Shown piece after piece: positions 24,578 through 32,990 of a stretch of DNA of 64,000 bases. The notes under the pieces are model-generated. The model saw only the letters and a list, made by a program, of their open reading frames with translations, made no database searches and had not been told where the DNA came from. Origin of the DNA: CAXTPV01 sp965276715 (GTDB lineage Bacteria > Pseudomonadota > Alphaproteobacteria > Acetobacterales > Acetobacteraceae); the NCBI GenBank assembly GCA_965276715.1, contig OZ255622.1:682001-746000 (forward strand). Direction: 5' to 3'. How positions within the stretch are numbered: the first letter of the stretch is position 1; the number at the start of each line of letters is the position of its first letter. The position numbers were made by a program, and so were the translations under genes.

Positions 24578-24735
24578 GCGCGCGCGCGATACCTCGCAAC
24601 CTCGGTGTTCTGAAACGCCGCCTCAATGTGGCTGCGCCTGCGCGGCGTCTCTTACCGGCCCTCACTTGCATGCAAACTTACCCGCATCCAATAGCGGTTC
24701 TGCTTGATTGGCTGTTCGAGCAGACGATCACGTGA
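24574..24735 (+). CDS. Possible small overlapping gene (53 aa)
   Basis: A 53-codon frame starts at ATG 24574, overlapping the stop of the hydrolase gene by four bases (ATGA) like other junctions in this cluster. Its product is basic at first (ARAIPRNLGVLKRRLNVAAP) and hydrophobic at the end (IAVLLDWLFEQTIT). There is no homology evidence, and the only support is the coupling pattern. It could be chance. Confidence 0.25.
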   Translation: MSARAIPRNLGVLKRRLNVAAPARRLLPALTCMQTYPHPIAVLLDWLFEQTIT

Positions 24736-24777
24736 AGCGGGCTGTCCCAGGCGATTTCAAGCGCGGAAGGAATCCTG

Positions 24778-25569
24778 ATGTCTGACGGAATTATCGAAGA
24801 CCTACGCCCACTCAACTCTGGCCCACCCGAGACACTCTTGTTTCGTGGGCGGCGGCCGGAAGGTGGGAGTTATCAAATCGTTCTTCAGCGTTTCCACGAG
24901 ATGTTCAAGCCGGCTACCTACATGGAGATCGGCGTCAACGACGGTACCACGCTGCGGCTGTCGAGATGCCACAGCATCGCGATTGACCCCTGTTTCAGGA
25001 CCGGTCAGCTGCCCGTGGGGAACCAGCCGATCTGCCACCTCTACCAGATGACCAGTGACGACTTCTTCAAGAAGTTCGATCCGTCAACAGTCTTCGGACA
25101 ACCAGTCGACGTTGCGTTCCTGGACGGCATGCACTGGTTCGAGTTCTTGCTTAGAGATTTCATCAACGTCGAAAAGCACTGCAAGCACAACTCTATCGTG
25201 TTCATGCATGATTGCTGGCCCGCGGATGCGCATGTCGGCAGACGTACTTCCAATGACTTCAGGCTGAGGGATCGTTCCGCCTTCCCGGACTGGTGGGCCG
25301 GCGATGTGTGGAAGACTTTGTCGATCATCTCGAAGTTTCGACCGGATCTTCGTGTCGTGCTGTTCGATGCGGCGCCGACTGGATTGGTGGCAATCACCGC
25401 GCTCGATCCATCATCGACATTGCTGGCCGATCGGTACTTCCAGCTCGTAGACGATTACAAGGAGCAGACGCTGCTGGATCTGGATCCCACGCATCTCGAC
25501 AATCTCCAGATTGTCGAGACAGAAAAGTATGCAAGCTATGACGCACTCAGCAGCCTATTCTGGCTTTAG
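24778..25569 (+). CDS. Class I SAM-dependent methyltransferase
   Basis: A 263-aa protein of the Methyltransf_24-like group. YMEIGVNDGTTLRLSRCHSI (residues about 47-66) is motif I for SAM binding, SIAIDPCF the acidic strand-2 residue, VDVAFLDGMHWFEFLLRDF the motif IV/post-IV region, and IVFMHDCWPADAH a metal- or substrate-binding segment typical of sugar O-methyltransferases near cephalosporin hydroxylase and macrocin O-methyltransferase. It probably methylates a sugar or lipid-linked intermediate. It is the last gene of the glycan run, with an 8-base-spaced GGAA before ATG 24778, and converges on tmk. Confidence 0.83.
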   Translation: MSDGIIEDLRPLNSGPPETLLFRGRRPEGGSYQIVLQRFHEMFKPATYMEIGVNDGTTLRLSRCHSIAIDPCFRTGQLPVGNQPICHLYQMTSDDFFKKFDPSTVFGQPVDVAFLDGMHWFEFLLRDFINVEKHCKHNSIVFMHDCWPADAHVGRRTSNDFRLRDRSAFPDWWAGDVWKTLSIISKFRPDLRVVLFDAAPTGLVAITALDPSSTLLADRYFQLVDDYKEQTLLDLDPTHLDNLQIVETEKYASYDALSSLFWL

Positions 25570-25631
25570 GCGGCTCGCCGATGGATGGCCTGTTGCAACA
25601 ATAAAGACCTTGCCAGACGACTTTCTCAATC

Positions 25632-26285
25632 TCACGCGGGTCTGGGGCGGCTCGCCCCAGCGGGTCCAGGGCAGAGCCCTGGTCTTTGCGTGAGGCTTCG
25701 CAGGATCTCCGCGTGAACGGCGGCGATGTCGCCTTCGGCCGAGATCAGGACGCAGCGGGCCGGCGCGGCGGCGGCGATGGCGCGGTATTGCGCGGCGACG
25801 CGGGCGTGGAATTGTTCGTCCTTGGCTTGGTAGCGGTCGATGGCGGCGGCGCGGGCGGCGACGCGGGCGTGGCGGGTCGGGGCGGCGACGTCGAGGATCA
25901 GCGTCAGGTCGGGCTGGATGGGAAGCAGGCCGGTGAGCGTCGTGACCAGGGCGCGGGCGGTGGCGTCGGCGTGGCCCTGATAGGCCATGGTGGAGTCGGC
26001 GAAGCGGTCGCAGACGACGGTGGCGCCGCGGGCGAGTGCCGGCTGGATGGCGCGCGCCAGGTGGTCGGCGCGGGCGGCGAAATGGAGCAGGATCTCGGCT
26101 TGCGGCGACCATTCGCCCGCCGGATCGAGCAGCAGGCCGCGGATGAGCTCGGCGCCCGGGGTGCCCCCGGGCTCGCGGGTGAGAAGCACGTCGTGCCCCT
26201 GTTCGCGAAGTGCCGTGGCGAGCAGGCGCGCCTGGGTGGACTTGCCGGCCCCCTCCCCGCCTTCGAGCGTGATGAAGCGGCTCAT
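25632..26285 (-). CDS. tmk: Thymidylate kinase
   Basis: A 217-aa dTMP kinase that phosphorylates dTMP to dTDP with ATP. The P-loop is GGEGAGKST at residues 9-17, LLTREPGGTPGAELIR follows, and the substrate-binding DRFADSTMAYQG is near residue 95; the LID lies around AARAAAIDRYQAKDEQFH. The normal end is near LRSLTQRP; after that the frame runs into GLCPGPAGASRPRPA, encoded by two hairpins, so the last 15 or so residues look like an acquired tail. The start overlaps the stop of the CLC gene by four bases, so the two are co-translated. Confidence 0.95.
   Translation of the reverse strand: MSRFITLEGGEGAGKSTQARLLATALREQGHDVLLTREPGGTPGAELIRGLLLDPAGEWSPQAEILLHFAARADHLARAIQPALARGATVVCDRFADSTMAYQGHADATARALVTTLTGLLPIQPDLTLILDVAAPTRHARVAARAAAIDRYQAKDEQFHARVAAQYRAIAAAAPARCVLISAEGDIAAVHAEILRSLTQRPGLCPGPAGASRPRPA
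25642..25682. terminator. Two tandem GC-rich hairpins inside the 3' end of tmk
   Basis: CTGGGGCG-GCT-CGCCCCAG (25642-25660) and CCAGGGC-AGA-GCCCTGG (25666-25682) are perfect stems. They lie within the last codons of tmk and between convergent transcription units, so they may terminate both. The second is of the same type as the hairpin at 7375-7391. Confidence 0.55.
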
Positions 26286-28129
26286 TCGCCGGAGACGGCG
26301 CGGCGGGCGCGTTCGAGTTCCTCGGCATAGCGCTTGAGCGCGTACTGCTCGGTCAGCAGGCCGATGACCTGATGGCTGTCGCGGGTCTCGAGGACGACGA
26401 GCGCGTCGGCCTCGGCCTGTTCGAAGGTCGAGATCGCCTCCTTGACGGTCTGCTGGGGCAGCAGGAAATGATCCTCGTGCTGCAGGCGGTCGCCGAGACG
26501 GCCGCCGTCGTCGTCGGTCGCGTGGATCTCGGGGATGTTGGCGATGCCGGCATAGCGGCCGCGCTCGTCGACGGCGACGATGCGCGGGGTCGAGCCGAGC
26601 GGGAAGTCGCGCTTGACGGTGCTGAGTGCGGTGTCGGTGCGGACCGAGCGGATCTCGCGGCGCATCATCCGGCCGACCGAGAGGTTGCGGACCCAGCCGA
26701 TGTCGACCGCGCTGCGGATGGCCTCGCCGCGCAGATGGAAGCGCCAGGTGGCGAAGGAGTAGCCGAAGGTGCGGCGCACGGTGAGCGACGAGACGACGGC
26801 GGCGACGATGACGGCGATGGTGAGCGGCAGGCTGCTGGTGGTCTCGAGGGTGAGGAAGGCCATGGTGAGCGGACCGCCGATGACGGCGACCGCGAGCGCG
26901 CTCATGCCGACGAGCGCGCAGACGACAGGCGGCAGGGACTGGACGTCGGCGGTGAGTGCGAGAAGGTCGCCGAAGATGCTGCCGGTCAGGACGCCGAGGA
27001 AGAGGGAGGCGAAGAACAGGCCGCCGCGAAAGCCGGAGCCGATGGAGATGGCGGAGGCGAGCGACTTGAGGACCAGCAGCAGGGTGAGGTGCGACAGGCT
27101 CCAGGTGCCGGACAGGCCGATCCGCATGGCGGAATGGCCCGACGAGAGGACGGCCGGGGTGATGAGGGCGAGCAGCCCGACGGCGAGGCCGCCGAGCGCC
27201 GGACGCAGCCAGCCGGGGACATGGCTGCGGCGGAAGATGGTCTCGGTCAGGGTCACGGTGCGCATGAGCGCGATGCCGACGAGGGCCGCGACCATGCCCA
27301 GCGCGGTGATCGGCAGGTAGTCGATCGCGGCGATGTGGTCGGGGATGGCGATGTCGAGCCCGGGCGCGACGTTGCCGCCGAGGACGCGCGAGACGAGGAC
27401 GGAGACGACGGAGGCGACGGCGACGGGTGCGAGCGAGGCGAGCGTGTAGGTGCCGATGACGAGCTCGAAGGCGTAGAAGGCGCCGGTGAGCGGGGCGTCG
27501 AAGGCGCTGGCGATGGCGCCGGCGGCGCCGCAGCCGACGAGGAGGCGCAGGTCGGCGCGCCGGACGCGCAAGCTACGGCCGAGCTTGGAGCCCATGGCGC
27601 TGCCGATCTGGGTGTAGCCGGCCTCGAGCCCCACGGACGCGCCGACCCCGTTGGAGAAGATCGTCTGGCCCATGACGATGATGCTGTCGAGCAGCGAGAG
27701 CTGGCCGCCGTAGAGCGCGTTGGCCTCGATCGGGTCGACCGGGCGGCGTGGCCGGAAGCGCGCGACGCCCAGGCCCGCGAGCCCGAGCGCGAGGCCGCCG
27801 AGAGCCGGGACGCAGACGGCGCGCACCGGATCGAGCGAGGCGAGGCCGGACAGGCGGCCGTCGGTGTGCAGGGCGAAGAAGGTGCGATGCATGAGCATCG
27901 AGAGGTCGTTCATCGCGACGACGGCGATGCCGGAGAGGACGCCGACCCCGGCCGCGACCAGCACCAGCCAGATTTCGTCGGTGCGGACCAGGGCGCGCAC
28001 GGTCTGGGGCGCGTGGAGGACCCAGACGTCGAACAGGCGGTGCGCACGGCGCGCGCGCGCGCGCAGCAGGCGCCGCAGTTCGGAGGAACCGGTGCCGCGC
28101 AGGTCGACCGGCCTGGTCATGCGGGGCAA
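26282..28129 (-). CDS. CLC-family chloride channel/transporter with CBS domains
   Basis: A 615-aa membrane protein. About ten hydrophobic segments span residues 55-450, followed by two CBS domains (VGRMMRREIRSVRTDT and DHFLLPQQTVKEAI begin them). Family landmarks are GVGASVGLEAGYTQIG in place of the GREGP motif, keeping the gating Glu, GSGFRGGLFF for the GxFxP-type loop, and GCGAAGAIASAFDAPLTGAFY. The first CLC motif GSGIP is not recognisable (YGGQLS at that place), as in a divergent bacterial subgroup. It moves chloride or another anion across the inner membrane, with nucleotide control through the CBS pair. It is the upstream gene of the tmk pair; ATG 28120 is an alternative start. Confidence 0.9.
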   Translation of the reverse strand: MPRMTRPVDLRGTGSSELRRLLRARARRAHRLFDVWVLHAPQTVRALVRTDEIWLVLVAAGVGVLSGIAVVAMNDLSMLMHRTFFALHTDGRLSGLASLDPVRAVCVPALGGLALGLAGLGVARFRPRRPVDPIEANALYGGQLSLLDSIIVMGQTIFSNGVGASVGLEAGYTQIGSAMGSKLGRSLRVRRADLRLLVGCGAAGAIASAFDAPLTGAFYAFELVIGTYTLASLAPVAVASVVSVLVSRVLGGNVAPGLDIAIPDHIAAIDYLPITALGMVAALVGIALMRTVTLTETIFRRSHVPGWLRPALGGLAVGLLALITPAVLSSGHSAMRIGLSGTWSLSHLTLLLVLKSLASAISIGSGFRGGLFFASLFLGVLTGSIFGDLLALTADVQSLPPVVCALVGMSALAVAVIGGPLTMAFLTLETTSSLPLTIAVIVAAVVSSLTVRRTFGYSFATWRFHLRGEAIRSAVDIGWVRNLSVGRMMRREIRSVRTDTALSTVKRDFPLGSTPRIVAVDERGRYAGIANIPEIHATDDDGGRLGDRLQHEDHFLLPQQTVKEAISTFEQAEADALVVLETRDSHQVIGLLTEQYALKRYAEELERARRAVSGE

Positions 28130-28248
28130 GGCATGCGGCCGGGCGGCATCAGGGAGCGTGTCACGGCGGGCAGTGTAACCCGCGGAGGGTTAAAGTGCCG
28201 ACAATGATGAGTTTGCGCGTCGTCCGCGCGGGGAACAGTTCGAGGTGA

Positions 28249-28377
28249 TCAGGTCGCGCGTCGTCCGCGCAGGACGCGAAGCGGCGGCGGATCGTCCGAC
28301 GGCGGGACCGGGACCGGCGCCGGCGGATCGTCCAGCGGCAGATCCTCGTCGGGATCCCGCGGGATCGGCGGCGGCAT
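28249..28377 (-). CDS. Possible small proline/aspartate-rich protein (42 aa)
   Basis: A short frame encodes MPPPIPRDPDEDLPLDDPPA and ends PPLRVLRGRRAT, with regular alternation of proline and acidic residues and third-position GC typical of real genes here. A TTG at 28416 would extend it by 13 residues. It lies in the 383-base gap 28130-28512 between divergent genes. The direct repeat GCGCGTCGTCCGCGC occurs once at its 3' end and again about 40 bases beyond. No function is known. Confidence 0.35.
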   Translation of the reverse strand: MPPPIPRDPDEDLPLDDPPAPVPVPPSDDPPPLRVLRGRRAT

Positions 28378-28512
28378 CGGCGGTTGCGGCGGGACGGGAT
28401 GAGGCGCTTGGCAGCGGAGCAATGCGGCAGCCTTTCAACGACACCGTTGAGAACCGGCGTGGCGCTGCCGGGTTGCTTGCACCGTCGAATGGTGATGTCA
28501 GGAGAATCCGCA

Positions 28513-29511
28513 ATGCGACTGATCGAAGTCACCGCTCCCGGCCCCGCGGAGAATCTTCGCCTCACCGAGGGGCCCCGTCCCGTGCCCGGTCCCGGATCGG
28601 TGCTGATCCGGGTGGAGGCGGCCGGGATCAACCGGCCGGACCTGATGCAGCGGGCGGGCGTCTATCCGCCGCCGGCCGATGCGAGCCCGGTGCTGGGACT
28701 GGAGGTCGCGGGGGTGATCGAGGCGGTGGGGGAAGGGATCGGCGATCGGGCCGGCGAGCGGGTCACGGCGCTGGTCAATGGCGGCGGCTACGCGGAGTAT
28801 TGCGTGGCACCGGCCGGCCAGTGCCTGCCGATCCCGGACGGTCTCACGCCGGTCGAGGCCGCCTCGATGCCCGAGAACCACTTCACGGTCTGGGCCAATT
28901 TGTTCGCGCCGCTGGACCGGTCGGGTGCGGCTCTCAGGCCGGGCGAAACGCTGCTGGTGCATGGCGGGTCGAGCGGGATCGGGGTGACGGCGATCCAGGT
29001 GGCCAAGGCGCTCGGAGCGCGCGTGCTCGCGACCGCCGGCAGCCGAAAGAAGTGCGACGCGTGCGTCCGGCTCGGCGCCGCTGCGGCGATCAACTACCGG
29101 GAGGCGGATTTCGCGCACGCGGTGCGGGAACTCACCGCGGGACTCGGTGTCGATGTCGTGCTCGACATGGTGGGCGGCCCGTATTTCGCGCGGAACCTGG
29201 CGTGCCTCGCGAAGGACGGGCGATTGTCGATCATCGCGGTGTCGAACGGCAACATCGCCGAGCGGGTGGATCTGTTGCCGATCATGCAGCAGCGGCTTCG
29301 GGTGATGGGATCGACGTTGCGGCCGCGCAGTGCGGCCGAGAAGGCCGAGATCGCGGGCGACCTCGCGCGCGTGGTCTGGCCGCTGGTCACGTCCGGCAAG
29401 GTCAGGCCGGTGATCGAGGCGACGTTCCCGATGGCGCGCGCGTCGGAGGCTCACGCGCTGATGGAGCGCGGCACGCATGTCGGCAAGATCGTGTTGACGA
29501 TGACGCCGTGA
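28513..29511 (+). CDS. NAD(P)H-dependent quinone oxidoreductase, zinc-free MDR family
   Basis: A 332-aa medium-chain dehydrogenase/reductase of the quinone oxidoreductase (PIG3/QOR) branch. The GroES-like part has GINRPDLMQRAGVYPPP and LGLEVAGVIEAVG; the Rossmann part has ETLLVHGGSSGIGVTAIQ. The catalytic zinc ligands of alcohol dehydrogenases are absent, as expected. It reduces quinones or alkenals with NADPH in the cytosol. ATG 28513 was chosen because AGGAGA lies eight bases upstream. The next gene overlaps by four bases (GTGA). Confidence 0.92.
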   Translation: MRLIEVTAPGPAENLRLTEGPRPVPGPGSVLIRVEAAGINRPDLMQRAGVYPPPADASPVLGLEVAGVIEAVGEGIGDRAGERVTALVNGGGYAEYCVAPAGQCLPIPDGLTPVEAASMPENHFTVWANLFAPLDRSGAALRPGETLLVHGGSSGIGVTAIQVAKALGARVLATAGSRKKCDACVRLGAAAAINYREADFAHAVRELTAGLGVDVVLDMVGGPYFARNLACLAKDGRLSIIAVSNGNIAERVDLLPIMQQRLRVMGSTLRPRSAAEKAEIAGDLARVVWPLVTSGKVRPVIEATFPMARASEAHALMERGTHVGKIVLTMTP

Positions 29512-30287
29512 GGCTGAACGCGGTCGAGGCGGGGGCGCCGGGGGCGGATCAGCCAGCGGTCGTGCTGCTGCACGGGTTGTTCGGGCAGGCGCGCAACCTG
29601 GGACGGTTGCAGCGGCGGCTGGCGGGGACGGCGCGGGTCGTCGCGATCGACCTGCGCAGCCACGGGACGAGCCCGCCGGGACCGCTCGACCTGCGCGCGA
29701 TGGGCGCGGACGTCGAGGAGACGATACGGTCGCTGGGCCTCGGCCGCGCGGTGGTGATGGGCCACTCGCTCGGCGGCAAGGTGGCGATGGCGTTGGCGCT
29801 CGATCATCCGGAGGCGACCTCGGGCATCCTGGTGGCCGATATCGCGCCGGTGGCCTACCGGCACGGCCATGGCGCGCTGGTCCAGGCGCTGCGAGGGCTC
29901 GACCTGGCGCCGGGCTTGACGCGCGCCGGGGCGGACACGGCACTCGCGGCGTCGGTGGCGGATCCGTCGGTGCGGGCGCTGCTGCTGCAGAACCTGCGGA
30001 CCGGCGCGCGGCCGGCCTGGACGATCGGCCTCGACGAGATCGCGGGGTCGCTCGACCAGGCCGAAGGGTGGCCGGCATGGCCGGACGCGCGGTTCGAGGG
30101 ACCGTCGTGGTTCGTGCGCGGGGAGCGGTCGGATTACGTCCTGGCGGACCACTGGGAGAGGATCAGGGCGCTGTTCCCGCGCGCGGTGCTCAGGACCGTG
30201 CCGGACGCGGGACATTGGCTCCATGTCGACCAGCCCGATGCGTTCGCGGCCATCGCGCGGGAGTTCATCGGCGCGGTCGGGCGGTGA
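29508..30287 (+). CDS. Alpha/beta hydrolase, YbfF-like esterase
   Basis: A 259-aa serine hydrolase: VVLLHGLFGQARNLGRLQRR gives the oxyanion loop, VVMGHSLGGKVAMALAL the nucleophile elbow with Ser in GHSLG, and DAGHWLHVDQP the catalytic His near the C-terminus. The GLFGQARN signature matches the YbfF/ABHD11 esterase group acting on short acyl esters or thioesters. The GTG start at 29508 overlaps the preceding stop codon, so it is translated with the quinone reductase. It converges on the DNA glycosylase gene with a 7-base gap. Confidence 0.88.
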   Translation: MRLNAVEAGAPGADQPAVVLLHGLFGQARNLGRLQRRLAGTARVVAIDLRSHGTSPPGPLDLRAMGADVEETIRSLGLGRAVVMGHSLGGKVAMALALDHPEATSGILVADIAPVAYRHGHGALVQALRGLDLAPGLTRAGADTALAASVADPSVRALLLQNLRTGARPAWTIGLDEIAGSLDQAEGWPAWPDARFEGPSWFVRGERSDYVLADHWERIRALFPRAVLRTVPDAGHWLHVDQPDAFAAIAREFIGAVGR

Positions 30288-30294
30288 GGATCGG

Positions 30295-30951
30295 TCAGGA
30301 GGTCACCGGGCTCGGCTTGACATGGCGGCCCTCCTCGGCCGCGCGCCACAGATACCAGGCGGCGGTGCTTCGATGCGGCGCCCAGGCGAGGCCCAGGATG
30401 GCGAGTTCCTTGGGCTTGGGCTGGACCGCGAGATCCTTGAGGCGCCGGTAGCCCTCGCGGACCCCGAAATCGTCGACGGGCAGGACATCCGGCCGGCCGA
30501 GGGTGAAGATCAGCAGCATCTCGACGGTCCAGATGCCGACGCCGCGGATGGGGACGAGGCGCTCGATGAGGATGCGGTCGGCCAGGCGCGCGGCGGCGGC
30601 ACGGGTGGGCACGATGCCCGCCTTGGCATGACGAGCGATGTCACGGATCGCGGCGGTCTTGCCGCCGGAGAAGCCGGCGGCGCGGAAGGCCGCGTCGGGA
30701 GCCGCCAGGACCTGGGCGGGCTCGGGAAACGGTGTTGCGGGAAATCCGGCGATGAAGCGGCCGAGGATGGCCTCGGCCGCGCGCGCATGCACCTGCTGAT
30801 GGGCGATCGCGCGGATCAGCGCCTCGTAGGGGGAACGCGCGCGGTCGACGGCGAGCCGGCATGGTCCGACCCGGCCGATGAGAAGGGCGAAGTCGGGATC
30901 GGTGCAGAGATGGCGGCTGGCGGCGTCGCGTGGTCGGAACGGTCGGAGCAT
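30295..30951 (-). CDS. DNA-3-methyladenine glycosylase II (AlkA type)
   Basis: A 218-aa helix-hairpin-helix DNA glycosylase that excises alkylated bases. PYEALIRAIAHQQVHARAAEA begins the conserved core, FSGGKTAAIRDIA precedes the hairpin, and PIRGVGIWTVEMLL is the helix-hairpin-helix. The catalytic Asp follows in VLPVDDFGVREG near residue 155. It lacks the N-terminal beta domain of E. coli AlkA, as do many bacterial homologues of this length. ATG 30951 was chosen because the conserved part begins shortly after it. It is divergent from the TonB gene by 43 bases. Confidence 0.93.
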   Translation of the reverse strand: MLRPFRPRDAASRHLCTDPDFALLIGRVGPCRLAVDRARSPYEALIRAIAHQQVHARAAEAILGRFIAGFPATPFPEPAQVLAAPDAAFRAAGFSGGKTAAIRDIARHAKAGIVPTRAAAARLADRILIERLVPIRGVGIWTVEMLLIFTLGRPDVLPVDDFGVREGYRRLKDLAVQPKPKELAILGLAWAPHRSTAAWYLWRAAEEGRHVKPSPVTS

Positions 30952-30994
30952 CGTGCGACCGCAACAGAGGCCGGTTGGCTTGGCAAGCGCCGGC

Positions 30995-31984
30995 ATGGCA
31001 GTTATCGCGCTGTCTTTTGACGGACCCGAACCCATCGACTTGCTGGTTGACACGAAGGCGCGCGTTTCGCTTCGGCCCGGCAGGCTGGAGCCGGCGGCCC
31101 GGGGCGTGGCGCTGCCGGAGGCTGGCCGGCCGCTCGTCCGGCGGCGCCGCCGGCGCCAGCACCTGCTCGCGGCCTTCGCGGGGTCCGGCGGCGTCCATCT
31201 GCTCGTGCTGGCGCTGCTTCTCCTGATGATCAGGCCGACCGGGCCGCCGCGGACCCAGGAGCCGCCGAGCGTGGAGATGGTGTTCGGCCATAACGGCAGC
31301 GCCGGCCTGGAAGGATCGTCAGTGCCGCAGGCCGAGCAGGGGGCGGCGCCACCACCCCAGGCGGCGCCGGCGCCCCAGGCAGCACCGGCACCGGAGCCGC
31401 TGCAGGCGGTCCCGGCACCGACGCCGGTGCCCGCACCGGCGCCAACCGCGCCTGTCGTGCCGCGGACGCGCGAGGAGGCGATGCCCCGGCCGCACCCGCA
31501 CCGGGAGGTCCGCCGGCAGGCGCGGTCAAGCAATCCGTTCGCCAACCTGACGAACCTGTCGCTGGCCCCGGCGGACACGGCGCCAGCGCCGAATTTCCCG
31601 CGTCGCGGTCGCGGCGGCTCGGGAAGTGCCGTCAGCCTCTCGGTGGGGCCGATGGTGCAGGGCGGCCGGCTCTCGATGCCGTTCTCGATGCGTGGCGGAA
31701 AAGGAGTCTCGGCCGACTACATGCAGATGCTCAATGACTGGATCGACCGCCACAAGTATTACCCGCAATCCGCTGTTGATCGCGGTCATGATGGGGAAGC
31801 GGCGATCCATATCGTCTGGGATGCCGACGGGAAAGTCTTGAGCGTGAAGCTCTTGTACGGAGCCGGAGACCAGGATCTTGACGGCGCCTGGGAGGGGCTG
31901 TTCCGCGGGGCTCATCTTCCACCGCCGCCCGACGATAAGGGCGGTGAGATGGATATGGTCATGGAATACCAGTTGATCCGGTGA
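30995..31984 (+). CDS. tonB: TonB-family energy transducer
   Basis: A 329-aa TonB-like protein anchored in the inner membrane. An arginine cluster (RRRRRRQHLL) precedes one transmembrane helix near residues 65-85 (GGVHLLVLALLLLMI). A Pro/Ala-rich periplasmic spacer with an approximate PAPQAAPAPEP repeat covers residues 105-165. The C-terminal domain starts about residue 235: YYPQSAVDRGHDGEAAIHIVW and VKLLYGAGDQDLD are the TonB fold. It transmits proton-motive force from ExbB/ExbD to outer-membrane receptors; no exbBD lies beside it. It converges on the nucleoside hydrolase with two bases between stops. Confidence 0.85.
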   Translation: MAVIALSFDGPEPIDLLVDTKARVSLRPGRLEPAARGVALPEAGRPLVRRRRRRQHLLAAFAGSGGVHLLVLALLLLMIRPTGPPRTQEPPSVEMVFGHNGSAGLEGSSVPQAEQGAAPPPQAAPAPQAAPAPEPLQAVPAPTPVPAPAPTAPVVPRTREEAMPRPHPHREVRRQARSSNPFANLTNLSLAPADTAPAPNFPRRGRGGSGSAVSLSVGPMVQGGRLSMPFSMRGGKGVSADYMQMLNDWIDRHKYYPQSAVDRGHDGEAAIHIVWDADGKVLSVKLLYGAGDQDLDGAWEGLFRGAHLPPPPDDKGGEMDMVMEYQLIR

Positions 31985-31986
31985 TC

Positions 31987-32910
31987 TCAGGGTAAGGCTG
32001 CGATCGTGTCGCCGAGCACGGCTAGAAAACCGGTCCGGTCGATCGAGGTCAGCAGGCGGGCGTTCGGCGGACAGGCGGCGTCGGGAGGCGCGAAGAGCGT
32101 CCGGCCGCGTTCGGCGCCGTCGAGGATCGTGCGTGCGCGCACCGGCCGGTGCGCGAACAGGTCCGGGCGGAGCAGCCAGGCGACGGCGCAGGCGTCGTGC
32201 ACGGGGCGGCCATCGTATCGGGATTGCGCGGGCATCGCATCGAGCAGGGCGATCGTGGCTTCGAGGCATGCGCCGCCGCGGCGCCGGCGCAGGGCATCGA
32301 GATCGGCGGGCTCGATCAGGGCCTGGGCGGTGAGGTCCAGGGTCGCGAAGGTGACGGTGACGCCGGCGGCGAGCACGATGGCCAGCGCCTCCGGATCGGC
32401 ATGCGCGTTGAATTCGGCATGCGCCGTGATGTTGCCGGGACCGTCGGCTCCGCTCATCAGGACGATCTCGTCCACATGGCGCACCAGCGACGGTTCGGTC
32501 GCGAGCGCCAGCGCGAGGTTGGTCGCCGGGCCGATGCCGACCAGCGTCACCGGCGCGTGCGCCCGCCGCAGACGCTCGCGCAGCATGTCGGCCGCCAATC
32601 CGGGGGCGGCCGGGCGCCCAGGCGGCAGGCGCACCGCACCCAGCCCGTCGGCGCCGTGGACATGGGTCGCCTCGACGGCGGGACCGACGAGAGGCCTGTC
32701 GGCGCCGGCGTGGACCGGTGTCTCGCGTCCGGCAAGGGCCACGATCGCGCTTGCGTTGGCGAGCGTTCGTGGGAGACCGACATTGCCGGCGACGGCCAGG
32801 ACCGCCTCGACGTGAAGCTCGGGCGACGCCAGCGCCAGCCACAGCGCGATCGCGTCGTCCAGGCCGGGATCGGTGTCGATGATGAGGGTCCGCGGATGTT
32901 CGGCTGGCAT
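31987..32910 (-). CDS. Inosine/uridine-preferring nucleoside hydrolase
   Basis: A 307-aa ribonucleoside hydrolase of the IUNH family that splits nucleosides into base and ribose for salvage. The calcium-binding signature LIIDTDPGLDDAIAL is at residues 9-23, the VLMSGADGPGNITAHAEFNA segment lies near residue 150, and HDACAVAWLL near residue 240 contributes the last calcium ligand and the acid region. It is convergent with TonB and divergent from the histidine kinase by 80 bases. Confidence 0.93.
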   Translation of the reverse strand: MPAEHPRTLIIDTDPGLDDAIALWLALASPELHVEAVLAVAGNVGLPRTLANASAIVALAGRETPVHAGADRPLVGPAVEATHVHGADGLGAVRLPPGRPAAPGLAADMLRERLRRAHAPVTLVGIGPATNLALALATEPSLVRHVDEIVLMSGADGPGNITAHAEFNAHADPEALAIVLAAGVTVTFATLDLTAQALIEPADLDALRRRRGGACLEATIALLDAMPAQSRYDGRPVHDACAVAWLLRPDLFAHRPVRARTILDGAERGRTLFAPPDAACPPNARLLTSIDRTGFLAVLGDTIAALP

Positions 32911-32990
32911 CGAGGTTTCCGTTTACAGGCCTTGCGATGACATCCAGGTTGATCACGTTAGATACGCGGGCGTGACGAAGGGAAGCGGGC

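Noticed and set aside
28245..30287. Very long plus-strand frame covering the quinone reductase region
   Set aside because: Only its end is a real gene (the esterase from 29508); the rest is an arginine/glycine-rich shadow of the reductase in another frame.
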